Below are positions 50,405 through 60,662 of a stretch of 64,000 nt of DNA, piece after piece. Source of the stretch: Entonaema liquescens (lineage: Eukaryota > Ascomycota > Sordariomycetes > Xylariales > Xylariaceae). Positions within the stretch are counted from its first letter, which is position 1, and each line of letters begins with the position of its first letter. A program made the translations under genes and the position numbers. Below the pieces are notes generated by a model, which was given only the letters and a program-made list of their open reading frames with translations, was not told the origin of the DNA and did no database searches. Location: contig CADCSX010000003.1 of the NCBI GenBank assembly GCA_902805475.1, forward strand, positions 3,100,001 through 3,164,000, given 5' to 3'.

Positions 50405-50700
50405 AAATTTAATAAAGTTTTATATAATTTAAAATAAATTTTTAAAATATAATATTAAATTTTAATAATATATTTAAAAATATTAAAATTTAAAATATTA
50501 AATTTTAATATAAAAATATTTATTAAAAATTATATTTATATTATAATTTACGTAAATAATTTATTTATTATAAATTTTTTTAAAATTAAAATTAATAAAA
50601 TTAAAATAAAATTTATTAAAAAATTTAAAATAATAAATTTAAAATTATATTTATATTATTTAAAAATAATTATTAAAAAAAATTATTTTAATAAAATTAT
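50405..50700 (+). pseudogene. Fossil of copia-type reverse transcriptase
   Basis: One frame (codons at positions of the form 3n+2) keeps the spacing of Ty1/copia reverse transcriptase with RIP-type replacements. An NKVLYNLK stretch with a stop after it stands where NKxLYGLKQ is usual (50411-50437). The catalytic Y-V-D-D is read as Y-V-N-N at 50549-50560, each Asp to Asn by G to A. An FKxxNLxxxxYYL stretch follows near 50625. Stops arise from former Gln and Trp codons. It is a fossil, not a gene. The identification is by motif spacing and is my inference. Confidence 0.7.
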
Positions 50701-50707
50701 TAAATTT

Positions 50708-50721
50708 AATTAAAAAATATA
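50708..50721. repeat. 14-bp direct repeat, left flank of nested insertion
   Basis: AATTAAAAAATATA is repeated exactly at 50874-50887. Chance matches are more likely in AT-rich DNA, but both copies abut the island precisely. Confidence 0.65.
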
Positions 50722-50873
50722 AAGCGGGTTAAGTTTTTTAAACGGGTTAAGTTTTTTTCGGTAAAAACACGGTTTTTACCCGAAAATTTACCGAAAAGCA
50801 GCACCGGCAATGCTTCAACCGCAACGGGCTAAATATGTAAACGTAACGGAGTAAAAATAATAATAATAATAAT
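50722..50873 (+). mobile_element. Nested SINE-like insertion, 152 bp
   Basis: A GC-richer island inside the AT-saturated element. It begins AAGCGGGTTAAG and ends in an (AAT)n run of about six units, and perfect 14-bp direct repeats flank it. This is the layout of a SINE or a 5'-truncated LINE inserted by target-primed reverse transcription. Inside are two copies of CGGGTTAAGTTTTTT (50725, 50743) and a hairpin GGTAAAAAC/GTTTTTACC (50760-50780). No convincing RNA polymerase III A and B boxes are seen, so the SINE label is tentative. Its length is below what RIP is known to detect in Neurospora, which would explain its preserved C and G. Confidence 0.6.
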
Positions 50874-50887
50874 AATTAAAAAATATA
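50874..50887. repeat. 14-bp direct repeat, right flank of nested insertion
   Basis: Exact copy of AATTAAAAAATATA from 50708-50721, directly after the (AAT)n tail. Confidence 0.65.
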
Positions 50888-52539
50888 TTTAAAAAAAATT
50901 ATTAAAAATTTAAAATAATGGGAATTTAATTTTATTAATATATTTATAAATGTTTTGAAAATTTTTAAATTTTTAAATAATTACGTAATAATTACCATTA
51001 ATTTAAAATAATATATATAAATTATAAAATATTTAATATATATTATAATAAATATATATTTTAATATAATATATATAATATTATATTTAAATTAATATAT
51101 AAAAAACTTTATTATAATATATATTATAATAATTAAAAAAGTTTTAAAATATTTAAAAAATATTTTAAATTATAAATTTATTTTTTAAAATAATTTAAAA
51201 AATTTTATAAAATAAATAAATGTTAATTATGTAAAATGTATATAATTAAAAAAATTAATTTTAAAATATATTTTTAATATAAAAAATAATTTATAATAAT
51301 TATATTTATTTATAAATTTAAATTTAAAAATATAATAAATGTTATAAAAAAAATAATTTAATTATATTATTTATTAAAAAAATTAATAATTATAAAAAAT
51401 AACATTAACGTTATAATAATTTATAAAAATAATTAAAAAGTTTTAAAATTTATTAAAAGTTTTTAATTTTATATTTATATAAAATGTATAAAAATTAATA
51501 TTTATTTTATTTATAAAAAATAATAAATTAATAAAGTTAATTTTATATATATTTTTATAACGTAATAAATAATAAATAAATTTATTAAATTTTTATTTAA
51601 AAATATATTTATTAAATTTAAAAAAATAATAAAATTTTAATTATAAAATAAATAAAAAATTATAAATATAATAAATATTTTATTATTTATAAAAATTAAA
51701 TTATAATAATTATAAAATATAATTATAAAATATTAATTATAAATAATAAATTTAAATTAAAACTTATTTTTAAAATAATTAAAAAATATTTTATATATAT
51801 TATTAAAAACTTTAATATTTAAAAAATATATAATTAAATATATTTTAAAAATTATTAAATAATTATATTAAATATATTTAAATAATATATTATAAAGTAA
51901 TTAATATAAAATATAATTATTTATAAATATTTTATAAAAATAATTTTTAATATTTAAAATAATTTAATAAAATAATAATAAAAATTAATATATTTTAAAA
52001 CTTTTTTACAAAATAAAAATCAAATATTATAACTTTTTCGAAATTAAAATTTAATTTAATAAATTATTTAAAAAGTTTTAAAAATATATTATTTTATTTT
52101 TTAATTTATTTTAAATTTTTTAATTATTATATATGTAATTAAAATTTAAATAATATATTTTAAAATTTTAAATAATAAAATATTTAAATATTTATAATAT
52201 ATATTAATTTTATAAAATAATTAATTATATATTTATTAATAAATTATATTTTTTATAATAATTTAAATCGAATAAATTAAATAAAATATATGTTTAATTT
52301 ATTATTTTAAAATTTATTTAATAACTTTATAAAATTAATATTTAAAAATAAAAAAAAATATAAATAAAATTATTTAATATATTTAATAATTAATTAATAA
52401 ATAATAAATAAAAAAATAAATATTAATATGTTTTTATAATGGTTATTATTAATGTATTTATAAAATAAAAAAAATAAATATTTATATAAAATTATAATTT
52501 TATAAAAAAAATATTTAATAAAATTTATTAAAAAAATAT

Positions 52540-52720
52540 AAACAACATTAATTCGGTAGTAAAAAACGTATTAAATCGGTAATAACCACATTATTTTATA
52601 TAAAAACGCTATACCCGTAAAAATCGCATAAATATTATATATATTTTTATATAAATTTATTAATACGTAATTGTATTTTTAATGCCCACCCCGTTATAAT
52701 TTTATTAATTTTAATTAATT
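52540..52720. other. Second less-mutated island in the retrotransposon
   Basis: It retains C-containing words that are rare elsewhere in the block, for example CGGTAATAACCACATT, GCTATACCCG and GCCCACCCCG. No terminal repeats or tail could be defined. It may be a short nested insertion or a stretch that escaped RIP. Confidence 0.35.
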
Positions 52721-53352
52721 AATTAATTAATAAATTATTTAATTAAAAAAAAACTCGTGTTTTTATTTTAAAATACGCGTATATAATTGTATAATTTTTA
52801 ATTATTATAAATATTATAAAATTAATAATTTTAAAAAGTTAAAATTTTATAAAAATATTATTAAGTAAATAATAAAAAATTTAATTAATAAAAAAGTAAA
52901 AAATTACGAAAAATAAAATTAATTAAAAGTTATAAATAAACATTAATAAATTTATATGTAAAAAAAAATATTTATTAATATAAAGCGATTATAATTACTA
53001 TTAATTTAATACGTTTTTTATTATTAAATTAATGTTATTTAAAAATATATTATAAAATAAATAATAATTATTTATAAAATATTTATAAAATAAAAAACGA
53101 ATAAATAAAATTAAAATATAATATAATATTAACGTATTAAATAATAAAAAAAATTTTTATTTTAATTTATTATTAAATAAAATTAAAAAATAAATTATAT
53201 TTAAAAATTTATTTTATAAAATCTTTAATAATTTCCGTTTTAAATAATGTATACGGTTTAAGTTTTAAATATAAAATTATATATAAATATAATTATTATA
53301 AAATATTTATAAAATATTTTAAAATAAATTATAAATTTAATTTAAATAAAAA

Positions 53353-53505
53353 TATTAAAATATATATAATTAATAAATTAAAAAGTTAATTATATACTTT
53401 ATATCCATAACTTTTATATATTATATATATTTTATTTATATACTTAATTAAATAATTAATTAATATAATTAATTTATACCTTATAACTTGTGTTTATTTT
53501 CAATA
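53353..53505 (+). repeat. 3' LTR (153 bp)
   Basis: Gap-free partner of 45917-46069. It keeps C or G at 10 of the 34 differing sites, mostly in its right half next to the host gene (for example TACCTTATAACTTGTG). Its left half is fully AT. Confidence 0.9.
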
Positions 53506-53510
53506 AGTAT
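53506..53510. repeat. Target-site duplication, right copy
   Basis: AGTAT follows the 3' LTR. The host reading frame resumes at 53511 (AAC GCC GAG). Compare AGTAC at 45912-45916. Confidence 0.85.
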
Positions 53511-53681
53511 AACGCCGAGAAGGGAGAAGATGGGAAGATTATGATTACGGACGAGCATCTTAGGGCAGTCGTTGAACTTTCTAAAGACTTCAAGCATTAT
53601 CTCAACGAGCTTCACAAAGGAGACGAGGCAAAGAGAGCTGAGCGAAAATATGAGCGTTTGGATTCATATGATAGGAGCTAG

Positions 53682-53949
53682 TTCTGAAAAAGTCTATGTA
53701 TTGCTGTGTTCTGTTAACTCTTCTCCAAAATACTACTTGTCTCGATTCCTACTTCGGATGCCCAGTCCGCCCTTGAAAGGGGCATGCCCATATTTTATGA
53801 TCTCTAGTGTCTGGAGAGAGTAACAATTTCTTATACGACTAATTAAGTATACCTAAATGAGAGAGCAGTATTGGAAATCGAAAGGGTCAAGTGGTGAGAG
53901 TAGTGTGTAACTTTTACAATGCCTGCTAGTCCAATCTTTTCCCAAGGTA
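53682..53949. other. 3'-to-3' spacer
   Basis: Lies between the end of the AAA gene and the end of the monooxygenase gene. No feature is seen. Confidence 0.5.
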
Positions 53950-55701
53950 TTATGCCCTCAAGCCCTCAAAATGGAATCCTTTGTAGCCATGTAATGAGCT
54001 CTTTCCAAGACTCGCTTTGTAGTTCGGCACGCCCCCTAGGTACATCTGCGTCGCTCTTGGCTTCCCAGGGATGCCGTCACCCATGTACCACTGTTCATTG
54101 AAGATGTTAGCGTCTCGGCATTTTGGCACAACAAAGATCTCTTTAGTGACAACTTACACCCTTGGCTTTTGGAAGAAGGGATGAATGAGCCACACCCTCT
54201 ACGTGGTCAGTCCATGTCTTCTCGCCTTCCTCGTCCGCCACAATGCTACTGATCCCCGCCACTTGGAGGCGGTTTATGACGTCGACAATCCAGTCGCCCT
54301 GAATCTCGGAACACGTTGGGCCGTTGCAGAACGCTGACGGTGACTGAGGCCCGTTGGAGAAGAACATGTTCGGGAATCCGGGGACGCAGATGCCGCAGAA
54401 TGTGCTAGGCCCTTGTCTCTGAAACTTCTCCTTCACAGTCTGACCGCCGATTCCACGGATGTCCATGGTCGTCAGTCCTCCTGTAACGGCGTCGAAACCG
54501 GTTGCGAGAACTGATGTCGGTTAGTATCCATCAGAGATCTGGAATAATGGCATTGCTCACTAATTATGTCAAACTCGAACTCCTTCTCTGTTGTTCGAAT
54601 ACCCTTTTCTGTGACTTCAACAACAGGGGTCTGGTTAACATCGACAAGGTCGACGTTCGGCTTGTTGAACATATCGAAGTATCCGTTCTCAAGCGGCACC
54701 CTCTTGCACCCGAAGGGATACGGTTGGTTCGCAGGTGCCAAGAGTTCTTGGTGCCTAGGGTCATTCAGACGAGCTCGTGTCTTCTCACGCCAGAACTTGT
54801 AAGCCTCGTGATTAGCTTCAGGGCTAAACAGCATGTCGGAGTAAGTTCCAAGCCAGAATGTGAAATCTCCATTCTCCCATAGCTTCTCGTAAGTAGCACG
54901 TCGTGTAGCCTCGTCATCATCGAAGGTGTTCTTTGGAAGAAGTTCGAAATCGAAACCCCAGTAGCGGTCGTGACAGTGTTCGAAGAATTCGGACATTTCC
55001 TTCTTGGGCATGGGTTCTTCATTATCGGCGTAGTTGACCTGTCTCATTCTCAATGGCATGGCAGGCGTACGCTGGAACACCACGAGCTCACCGGCTACCT
55101 CGCTTACAGCGTGGGATAGCTGGACGCCAGTAGAACCCGTGCCGACAACAGCAATCTTCTTGCCCTTCAGGTCCGGCTCATCATGCGGCCAGTAAGAGGA
55201 GTGGACTATGAGTCCTTTGAACGACGAAATTCCCTTCCACTTAGGGGTTGATCGACTAGCTGCAATTCCAGTGTGCGGCAAAAAGAATTTCGACTTAAAG
55301 ACTCGGCCGTCCTTTGCTGTGATGACCCACTTATACTCGGCTTCGTCCCAAATAGCTGAGGTGATGTATGTGTTGAAGTAGGTGTCTTTTCGGAGGTCCC
55401 ATTTCTCGGCCACAAATTTGAAATATTCTCGGAGCTGGTTATGGTCGGGGAATCGCTGCTTCCAGTGCCAGTTCTTCCAGAGCTCGGGGTCCGAGAACTG
55501 GTAGTGAGGGGCATGGCTGTCTACACGGGCACCTGGGTACCTATTCCAGTACCAGATCCCGCCATAGTCGGATCCTGACTCTACAAGCTTGACCTTATAA
55601 CCCTCGTCCCGGAGCCTCTTGAGTTGGTATACACCAGAGAAGCCGGCTCCGATAACGAGAGCGTCTAGCTCTTCGACGTGGTTTACTTCGAGCGAACCCA
55701 T
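53950..55701 (-). CDS. Flavin-dependent Baeyer-Villiger-type monooxygenase
   Basis: FAD/NADPH enzyme that inserts oxygen next to ketones or oxidises heteroatoms; substrate unknown. Exons are 55701-54561, 54510-54158 and 54090-53950, with introns of 50 and 67 nt, giving 544 residues. The FAD Rossmann motif is GAGFSG (18-23). The Baeyer-Villiger fingerprint FxGxxxHxxxWP is FKGLIVHSSYWP (161-172). The NADP Rossmann motif is GTGSTG (187-192). The ATGFDA motif is rebuilt across the first splice (exon 1 ends in an A that pairs with TT). The last exon supplies the family ending WYMGDGIPGKPR and YKGF. All parts are present and the gene looks functional. A secondary-metabolism role is possible, but no synthase lies nearby. 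Confidence 0.92.
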
Positions 55702-58700
55702 TTTGTGTTAACCTATATCTGTAGTTCGAGTTAGAGACGTCTAAGATGATATAGGGCCTAGCAGAATCTTACATATTCTAGCTGGGTAGAAGCAAGAGTC
55801 AGAATGTCCAAACCTGAGCTTATCCGAACCCAAAAGACGAAGCACTATGTCCGAAGGTCTAGCGGCTCTGTCTTGATAATGGTTTCCTAGAACAAAGGGT
55901 CGGGGAGGGCGACTTATATACACCTCTCCAAAGAAAATATTATACTCAGAACGGCGGTTCCAGAGCCATATTAATGGAGTATTAAGCCTTACCTCTCGAG
56001 GAATTTAGTGAAAGACGCGTCTGTTAGTGCTTTCACCACATGTAGCTTAGGCATGTGGTCAGACAAAGACGTCAAAGCGCATGGGGTAGTGCAGCACACA
56101 TCGTTAGGTATCACGTTACTTGAATTATAGTTCCTAGTCGCCTTTTACGGGACCCTTATCCTATTTCCCGCTATTCTGACGGGCCTGTGTATCAAGATGT
56201 ATAGGCCCGGCGTGGAGTATACGTACTGCACGTGGCTTACTAGCTGCCGGATTGCCCTTATTTACCTCCCTTATTATTAGTCGATCAACTATACCCAAAG
56301 CAGTCCCAGTCTACAAGGGGAAACAAAGGCATACATACTTCTCGATACCCTAGCGAGTGTTTGCCCGCAGGGGACCGCATACCATTGTCTGGAAGTCCCA
56401 ACAGTACATACCTACCTTAATTAACTCTTTATCTTAATCCTTGACCCCTCATAAGTACCAGTGGAGGTTACCGGTACAAGTATTCATGACTTGAATACGG
56501 TACAACTCTGCCACTTCCTTTATGTAGTCACAGATATCTTATTACATCTGTGGCCAGAATACGAGGCTTTATTGTCCTCCTTTAGGGTTTAGTTATAGGG
56601 TGCCGACCATTAAGATATCTCATAATACATGCAGTTCTAGAATTCCAATGTAGCCAATCGGTATTGATATTAGAGAACATCGTACCATTTCCAGTGCTAA
56701 AGAATTCAAGATCCCCGGATAAGATGTATCAAAAAGGCCTTGGGGTTACGAGCGGGCCATTCATCGGTAAATTATACAATTTCATCAGGTTGTTATTCCC
56801 GGTCAAGCGCCTAGAATGTCACTCCCCAAAGCTCAAACGACCATCCTCCAAACTCAATTGGCTAGACTATTATGTCGTATTCAAAAAAGAAACGACAATA
56901 TAATAATTGAGCTATGCGTAGGCGTCAAAATCAATATTACATCATTCACCTCCTTATCAGATATCACGTAGGACAAACGCAAACCCCAACAAACTAATGA
57001 ACCGATGTGCAGTATGCAGGGTTAATCGCTTTATCGACGCGGCGTTTCAAATCTCAGATTGGATAAAACATTATAATGTAGATCATAGCAAGAGTTAGCG
57101 AAACGGAATAGATGCTTCCTAGAAATGCGTGTACGCACATCACATCCCGGCATGAGGTACAAACAGGCCGGTCATCACTAGAGAGCTTCGACTTCAAGAT
57201 GGTCAATAGTTATTTTTACATATCGAAACCGCCGAACGTATATATGTAGGTAGCTACCTATCTAGCTAAAATCTAAGTATCAAATATAGGTAGTAGGTGA
57301 ATTAAATCCGCAGCACCGTATATACTTGATCACACGAGATATTGTCTCACTCTTCATATATTTTCAGCCACTTACACATATCTGACATCTCGTATGGAGG
57401 TGTCGTGGCCTTCAGGGCTCTTACTTTGGGAACATATATCAGTGTAGATCGAGGAAGAAATTGCCAAGAACTACTTATCTGGACGCCACAATACCTATGA
57501 TCAGCCCAACAAGAGGATAGTCTTAGTTTCTGCATGAACGCTGTGAAACCACGGCTCATATCTAATTACTGTCTTGTGTACCCTAACAGCTGACTTATCG
57601 CCGGCTACTCCGGAAGAGCCATACACGTCACTAAAGGGGAAAGCTCGTTGAATTCTCGGAAACAATTCAGAACGAGATTGGATTTAGTAGAATGCTCAAG
57701 CTTACTTGCATGGCATGGCCCGACGGTTCGGATTTGATGATCCCCTCTCAACTAGTAAGTAGAAGTATTATACCACCATTCTTCATAGATAACGAGGAGC
57801 ACCTCACTTTGATATGTACCCCCGCCTCCATGTCAAACCTACTAGACTTAAAACTAGGTGCTTGGTTAGTATTTCTTAGATAACTTAATGATAGCTGGAT
57901 AATGGGTAGCACCATTATACGCAGCGTTGGCATTATGCACCTCGGGATGTAGTTATCAAATAACTTACCTTAGGAGGCGCCTAAGGTAGATTATGTTGAG
58001 AAGGTGTACATATCAATCCATGCAACTCTATTTGGAATCATCGGTGTACTGCTTCCGGTTAGGTTTCGCTCTATATTTGATCTTGCTGATGCCTTTCGAT
58101 TACCTAGTTGTTAAACCAAGCATGGCTACCTCGTAGATCATAGGTATATGCATGTAAGATTAACCCCTTCATATTTCCAAACATCAACGTATAACGGTTA
58201 CATCGAACCTAAACCCCACTAGCCAAGCACCACATGTGCATACATGTCCGATTCCGATGAGGTCGTTCCAACCATAGGAGACTCCACCATACTTATGAGG
58301 CTGTTTGTGGAGAAAGGTTGGCGCATTATTCCCATCTTATAACCATATATGGTAGCATCCCGTTTCATTCGAATCTTAGGTTAACCCTCTACCATCAACG
58401 GGTTAGAGTGCTGATCCGTTAGTTGATCACGACTTCTGTCTACCGGAACATTATGACGCAGCAATATACAACTATATAGGTATGTGCTGACTTAGAGATA
58501 CAGAGAGCGCAGAGTATCATTTTTCAATTATGTAAACTTCACATCAGCCTTATTGAGCCTTATAACAGGTCGGAGAGTGCGTGGCTTACGAGAGTATCCA
58601 ACGTAAGTGGTGTATATAATAACCAGATTGAGGCATAACTAGATACCTATCAATCAACAAATCTCAATACTATTGGATCGTAGGTGAAGCTCGGGATTCG

Positions 58701-60662
58701 GTATAAATCCATTATTTTAATTGATCGGCCAACATTCAATTCGAACCAACACCAGCTCCTTCATGCGCGTATTAATGCTGAGATCATCAGCAACTGCATC
58801 GGAGATAACAGGATTACTTTTACCCGTAGTACTCTGCCATAAGCTAGCGAAGTCGAATTGGCGGTTGACTCTTTAGGTAAGAATTTTTAGTATTACTTGA
58901 TTGGTTAGATTTTCCTTCTCTACCGCTACTCTTCTCAGTGCCAAGAATAAGTAAACAAAAATTGGAACATTTCGCAAAGAAGACCATGTCAGGCGCCGGT
59001 TAGAAAAGACCTTAAGAAAATTTCCGATTCGTCTAGCCTCACAAGGTTGTAAGAACTGTGCCGCTGAGTACGACATTCATCGGATCTTATAACTCGATCC
59101 TGGTACGACATATGAAAGTTATACAAACTTCAAGTCTCAGTTTCTAAGAATCACCGTAAGAAGTAATGTATCAATAGAGATTCCCGGTAAAGTGAACTCC
59201 TGACTGTTTGCAGGCCAGTATAGTAGCCTTGGCATTTGGTTATGCTTCATTGATTACTATCCATTACCTAAGTCACGAGGCAAACCAAAAGGTGAGGAAA
59301 CAACTTCGTTGTTCCGCAAGGAACTCTAATTAGTATAGCTCTTAAGTCAGAGTTATACATACTGAACAACTTCTTTGTTCTAAGGGGGTCTCACTTGAGA
59401 CCCTTGATAATCTACGCTAACAACAACAACAACCTATCGGAAAGACAGGGGGCTAATTCAAGGAATAAGATACCAAATAGAGCCCATATGTTATTAACTA
59501 TCTCACGTCTGTCATAAAAGCCCCTAGTAACTGTAAGTCAACATTGGCGTAATATAATAAGTTACCGAGTCCCTAAGAAGTAATTACACTCGTAAAAGTC
59601 TGTATCCGTCACTCTTAATATTCCCACCTTTTGTAAATATTATCCCCAACGGTACGACCAATATAGGTTCCCATTCATGTTCAGTCTTCTGACCTTCTGT
59701 GACACTACCTTCCAATTGATTGGAAACCAGGTTTTACGACATCTCTTTTCCATGCATGGTCAACCACAGGTCACTCGGCCCTTCGGTCTCCCTCGGCGGA
59801 CGAATATATAGGCGATATAAGTAAGCATTTATACGCTTCAGTAACCGAAACATCAAAGCTAACAAATCATCGCGGTAGTTGTAACCGGCAAGCAAAAAAA
59901 CGGATATTTCGGGTCTCAGGAGCAAATGATCAAAGACTCAGCAATGCCCACGAAAACAACATCGATCGTCTTTCATCTTTTTCAACGTTCTATCTTATAC
60001 CAGTCTTCTGATACATATACCCCAGTTCAAGCTTATGACAAAGATGAGTCTGACGTCAAAGCTTAACAAATCATTACTTGAACCAACAGTCTTAACTCTA
60101 GGTACGCGCCAACTATGAGGTATACCTAAATGACAAGGGATTCAAAATGACCGTCAAAACTTATAATAAAATTCGGTATATTCCCGAGAGATTGATAAAA
60201 TGAAAAGATACCTAGTTATATCTACCCTAGTGATCATCAATTAGATGTTGTCAGGTTACAAAAATATCGTTGCCTTTAATGTTCATAAACTTTCAGGTTA
60301 CATTAACTACTTAACTAACCGATTACCTAATGTAAACTTACCATAGCCCCTCCTACTGTGGCTGGTGATTTATCTTGTACCTAAGTACCTTCACCTGCAA
60401 GGCTGATACCAGCCACAACCCACTGGGAGGAACCTGAGCTTCGGTAAGTTTAATGCAGCTACGGCTGGCAACGCGCAGCTCGAGTTGCCTAACAAATGCT
60501 TAACGACTTGGCGAATGGAAGCTCCCTCGTTCAACATCACCAAACACCACTAAACACCACCAAATATCACCCAAACCCGCCGAGCTTTACTTTTACCTAT
60601 ATTCCCTCTCCAAATAAATACAACTATTATATTTCGGTTATCTTGCGCCCACACAGATCAAC
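55702..60662. other. Gene-poor region of 5 kb
   Basis: No frame with a domain or exon chain was found. The monooxygenase promoter occupies the first few hundred bases. A perfect 14-bp palindrome TAGGTAGCTACCTA lies near 57247. A cluster of hairpins lies at 59296-59403, and an AACACCA-type short repeat near 60540. The proteasome gene promoter is at the end. Confidence 0.45.
59296..59433 (-). repeat. Hairpin cluster, possible solo LTR fragment
   Basis: Three hairpins lie within 110 bp: GGAAACAACTTCGTTGTTCC (59296-59315), GAACAA/TTGTTC (59364-59380) and GGGTCTCA/TGAGACCC (59386-59403). They are followed by (AAC)5. Read on the - strand, a TGTTAGCG start near 59422 precedes them, as in some fungal copia LTRs. 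No second LTR or target duplication was found. Confidence 0.3.

Larger units (their letters stand above)
45917..53505 (+). mobile_element. RIP-degraded Ty1/copia-type LTR retrotransposon, 7589 bp
   Basis: A complete element bounded by 153-bp direct LTRs and a 5-bp target-site duplication. The interior (46070-53352) is almost entirely A and T, with no open frame of 60 codons. Remaining C is most often followed by G. A reverse-transcriptase fossil at 50405-50700 gives + orientation and copia type; its position (about 60% along) fits the copia order gag-PR-INT-RT-RNase H. The primer-binding site after the 5' LTR and the polypurine tract before the 3' LTR are too mutated to read. It is not able to code for any protein. 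The LTRs begin TG (TA in the 3' copy) and end TA, where CA is expected and CpA to TpA is the preferred RIP change. Confidence 0.9.
43476..53681 (+). pseudogene. DUF7025-type AAA ATPase, last exon split by an LTR retrotransposon
   Basis: Coding parts: 43476-44435, 44499-44772, 44846-45032, 45135-45190, 45256-45459, 45540-45812, 45885-45916, then 53511-53681 beyond the element. The N-terminal domain (about 1-480) is the fungal DUF7025 type. The ATPase core has Walker A GRPGVGKT on a 56-nt exon, Walker B VLLIDEAD, sensor-1 FLTTN and an Arg-finger region FISR. The start at 43476 (MEVHTQK) is preferred over the upstream GTG. Reading into the LTR adds seven residues (CWNIYGW) and a stop at 45938. 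The lost 56 residues (NAEKGEDG to DSYDRS) lie intact at 53511-53681 and continue exactly after the target-site duplication. They correspond to the C-terminal lid/helix region. A truncated ATPase could still be made; the ancestral gene is broken. Function is unknown. Confidence 0.85.

Noticed and set aside
45960..53350. Mitochondrial DNA insertion or centromere as explanation of the AT block
   Set aside because: Paired LTRs, target duplication and transition-only LTR differences explain it as a RIP-mutated retrotransposon.
46070..53352. CRISPR array or tandem satellite in the AT block
   Set aside because: Repeated words are short AT strings without regular spacing; the organism is a eukaryote.
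53490..53510. Apparent start (MFIFNK) of the 53490-53681 frame
   Set aside because: The initiator and next codons lie in the 3' LTR and target duplication; the true coding part starts at 53511 as a continuation of the AAA gene.
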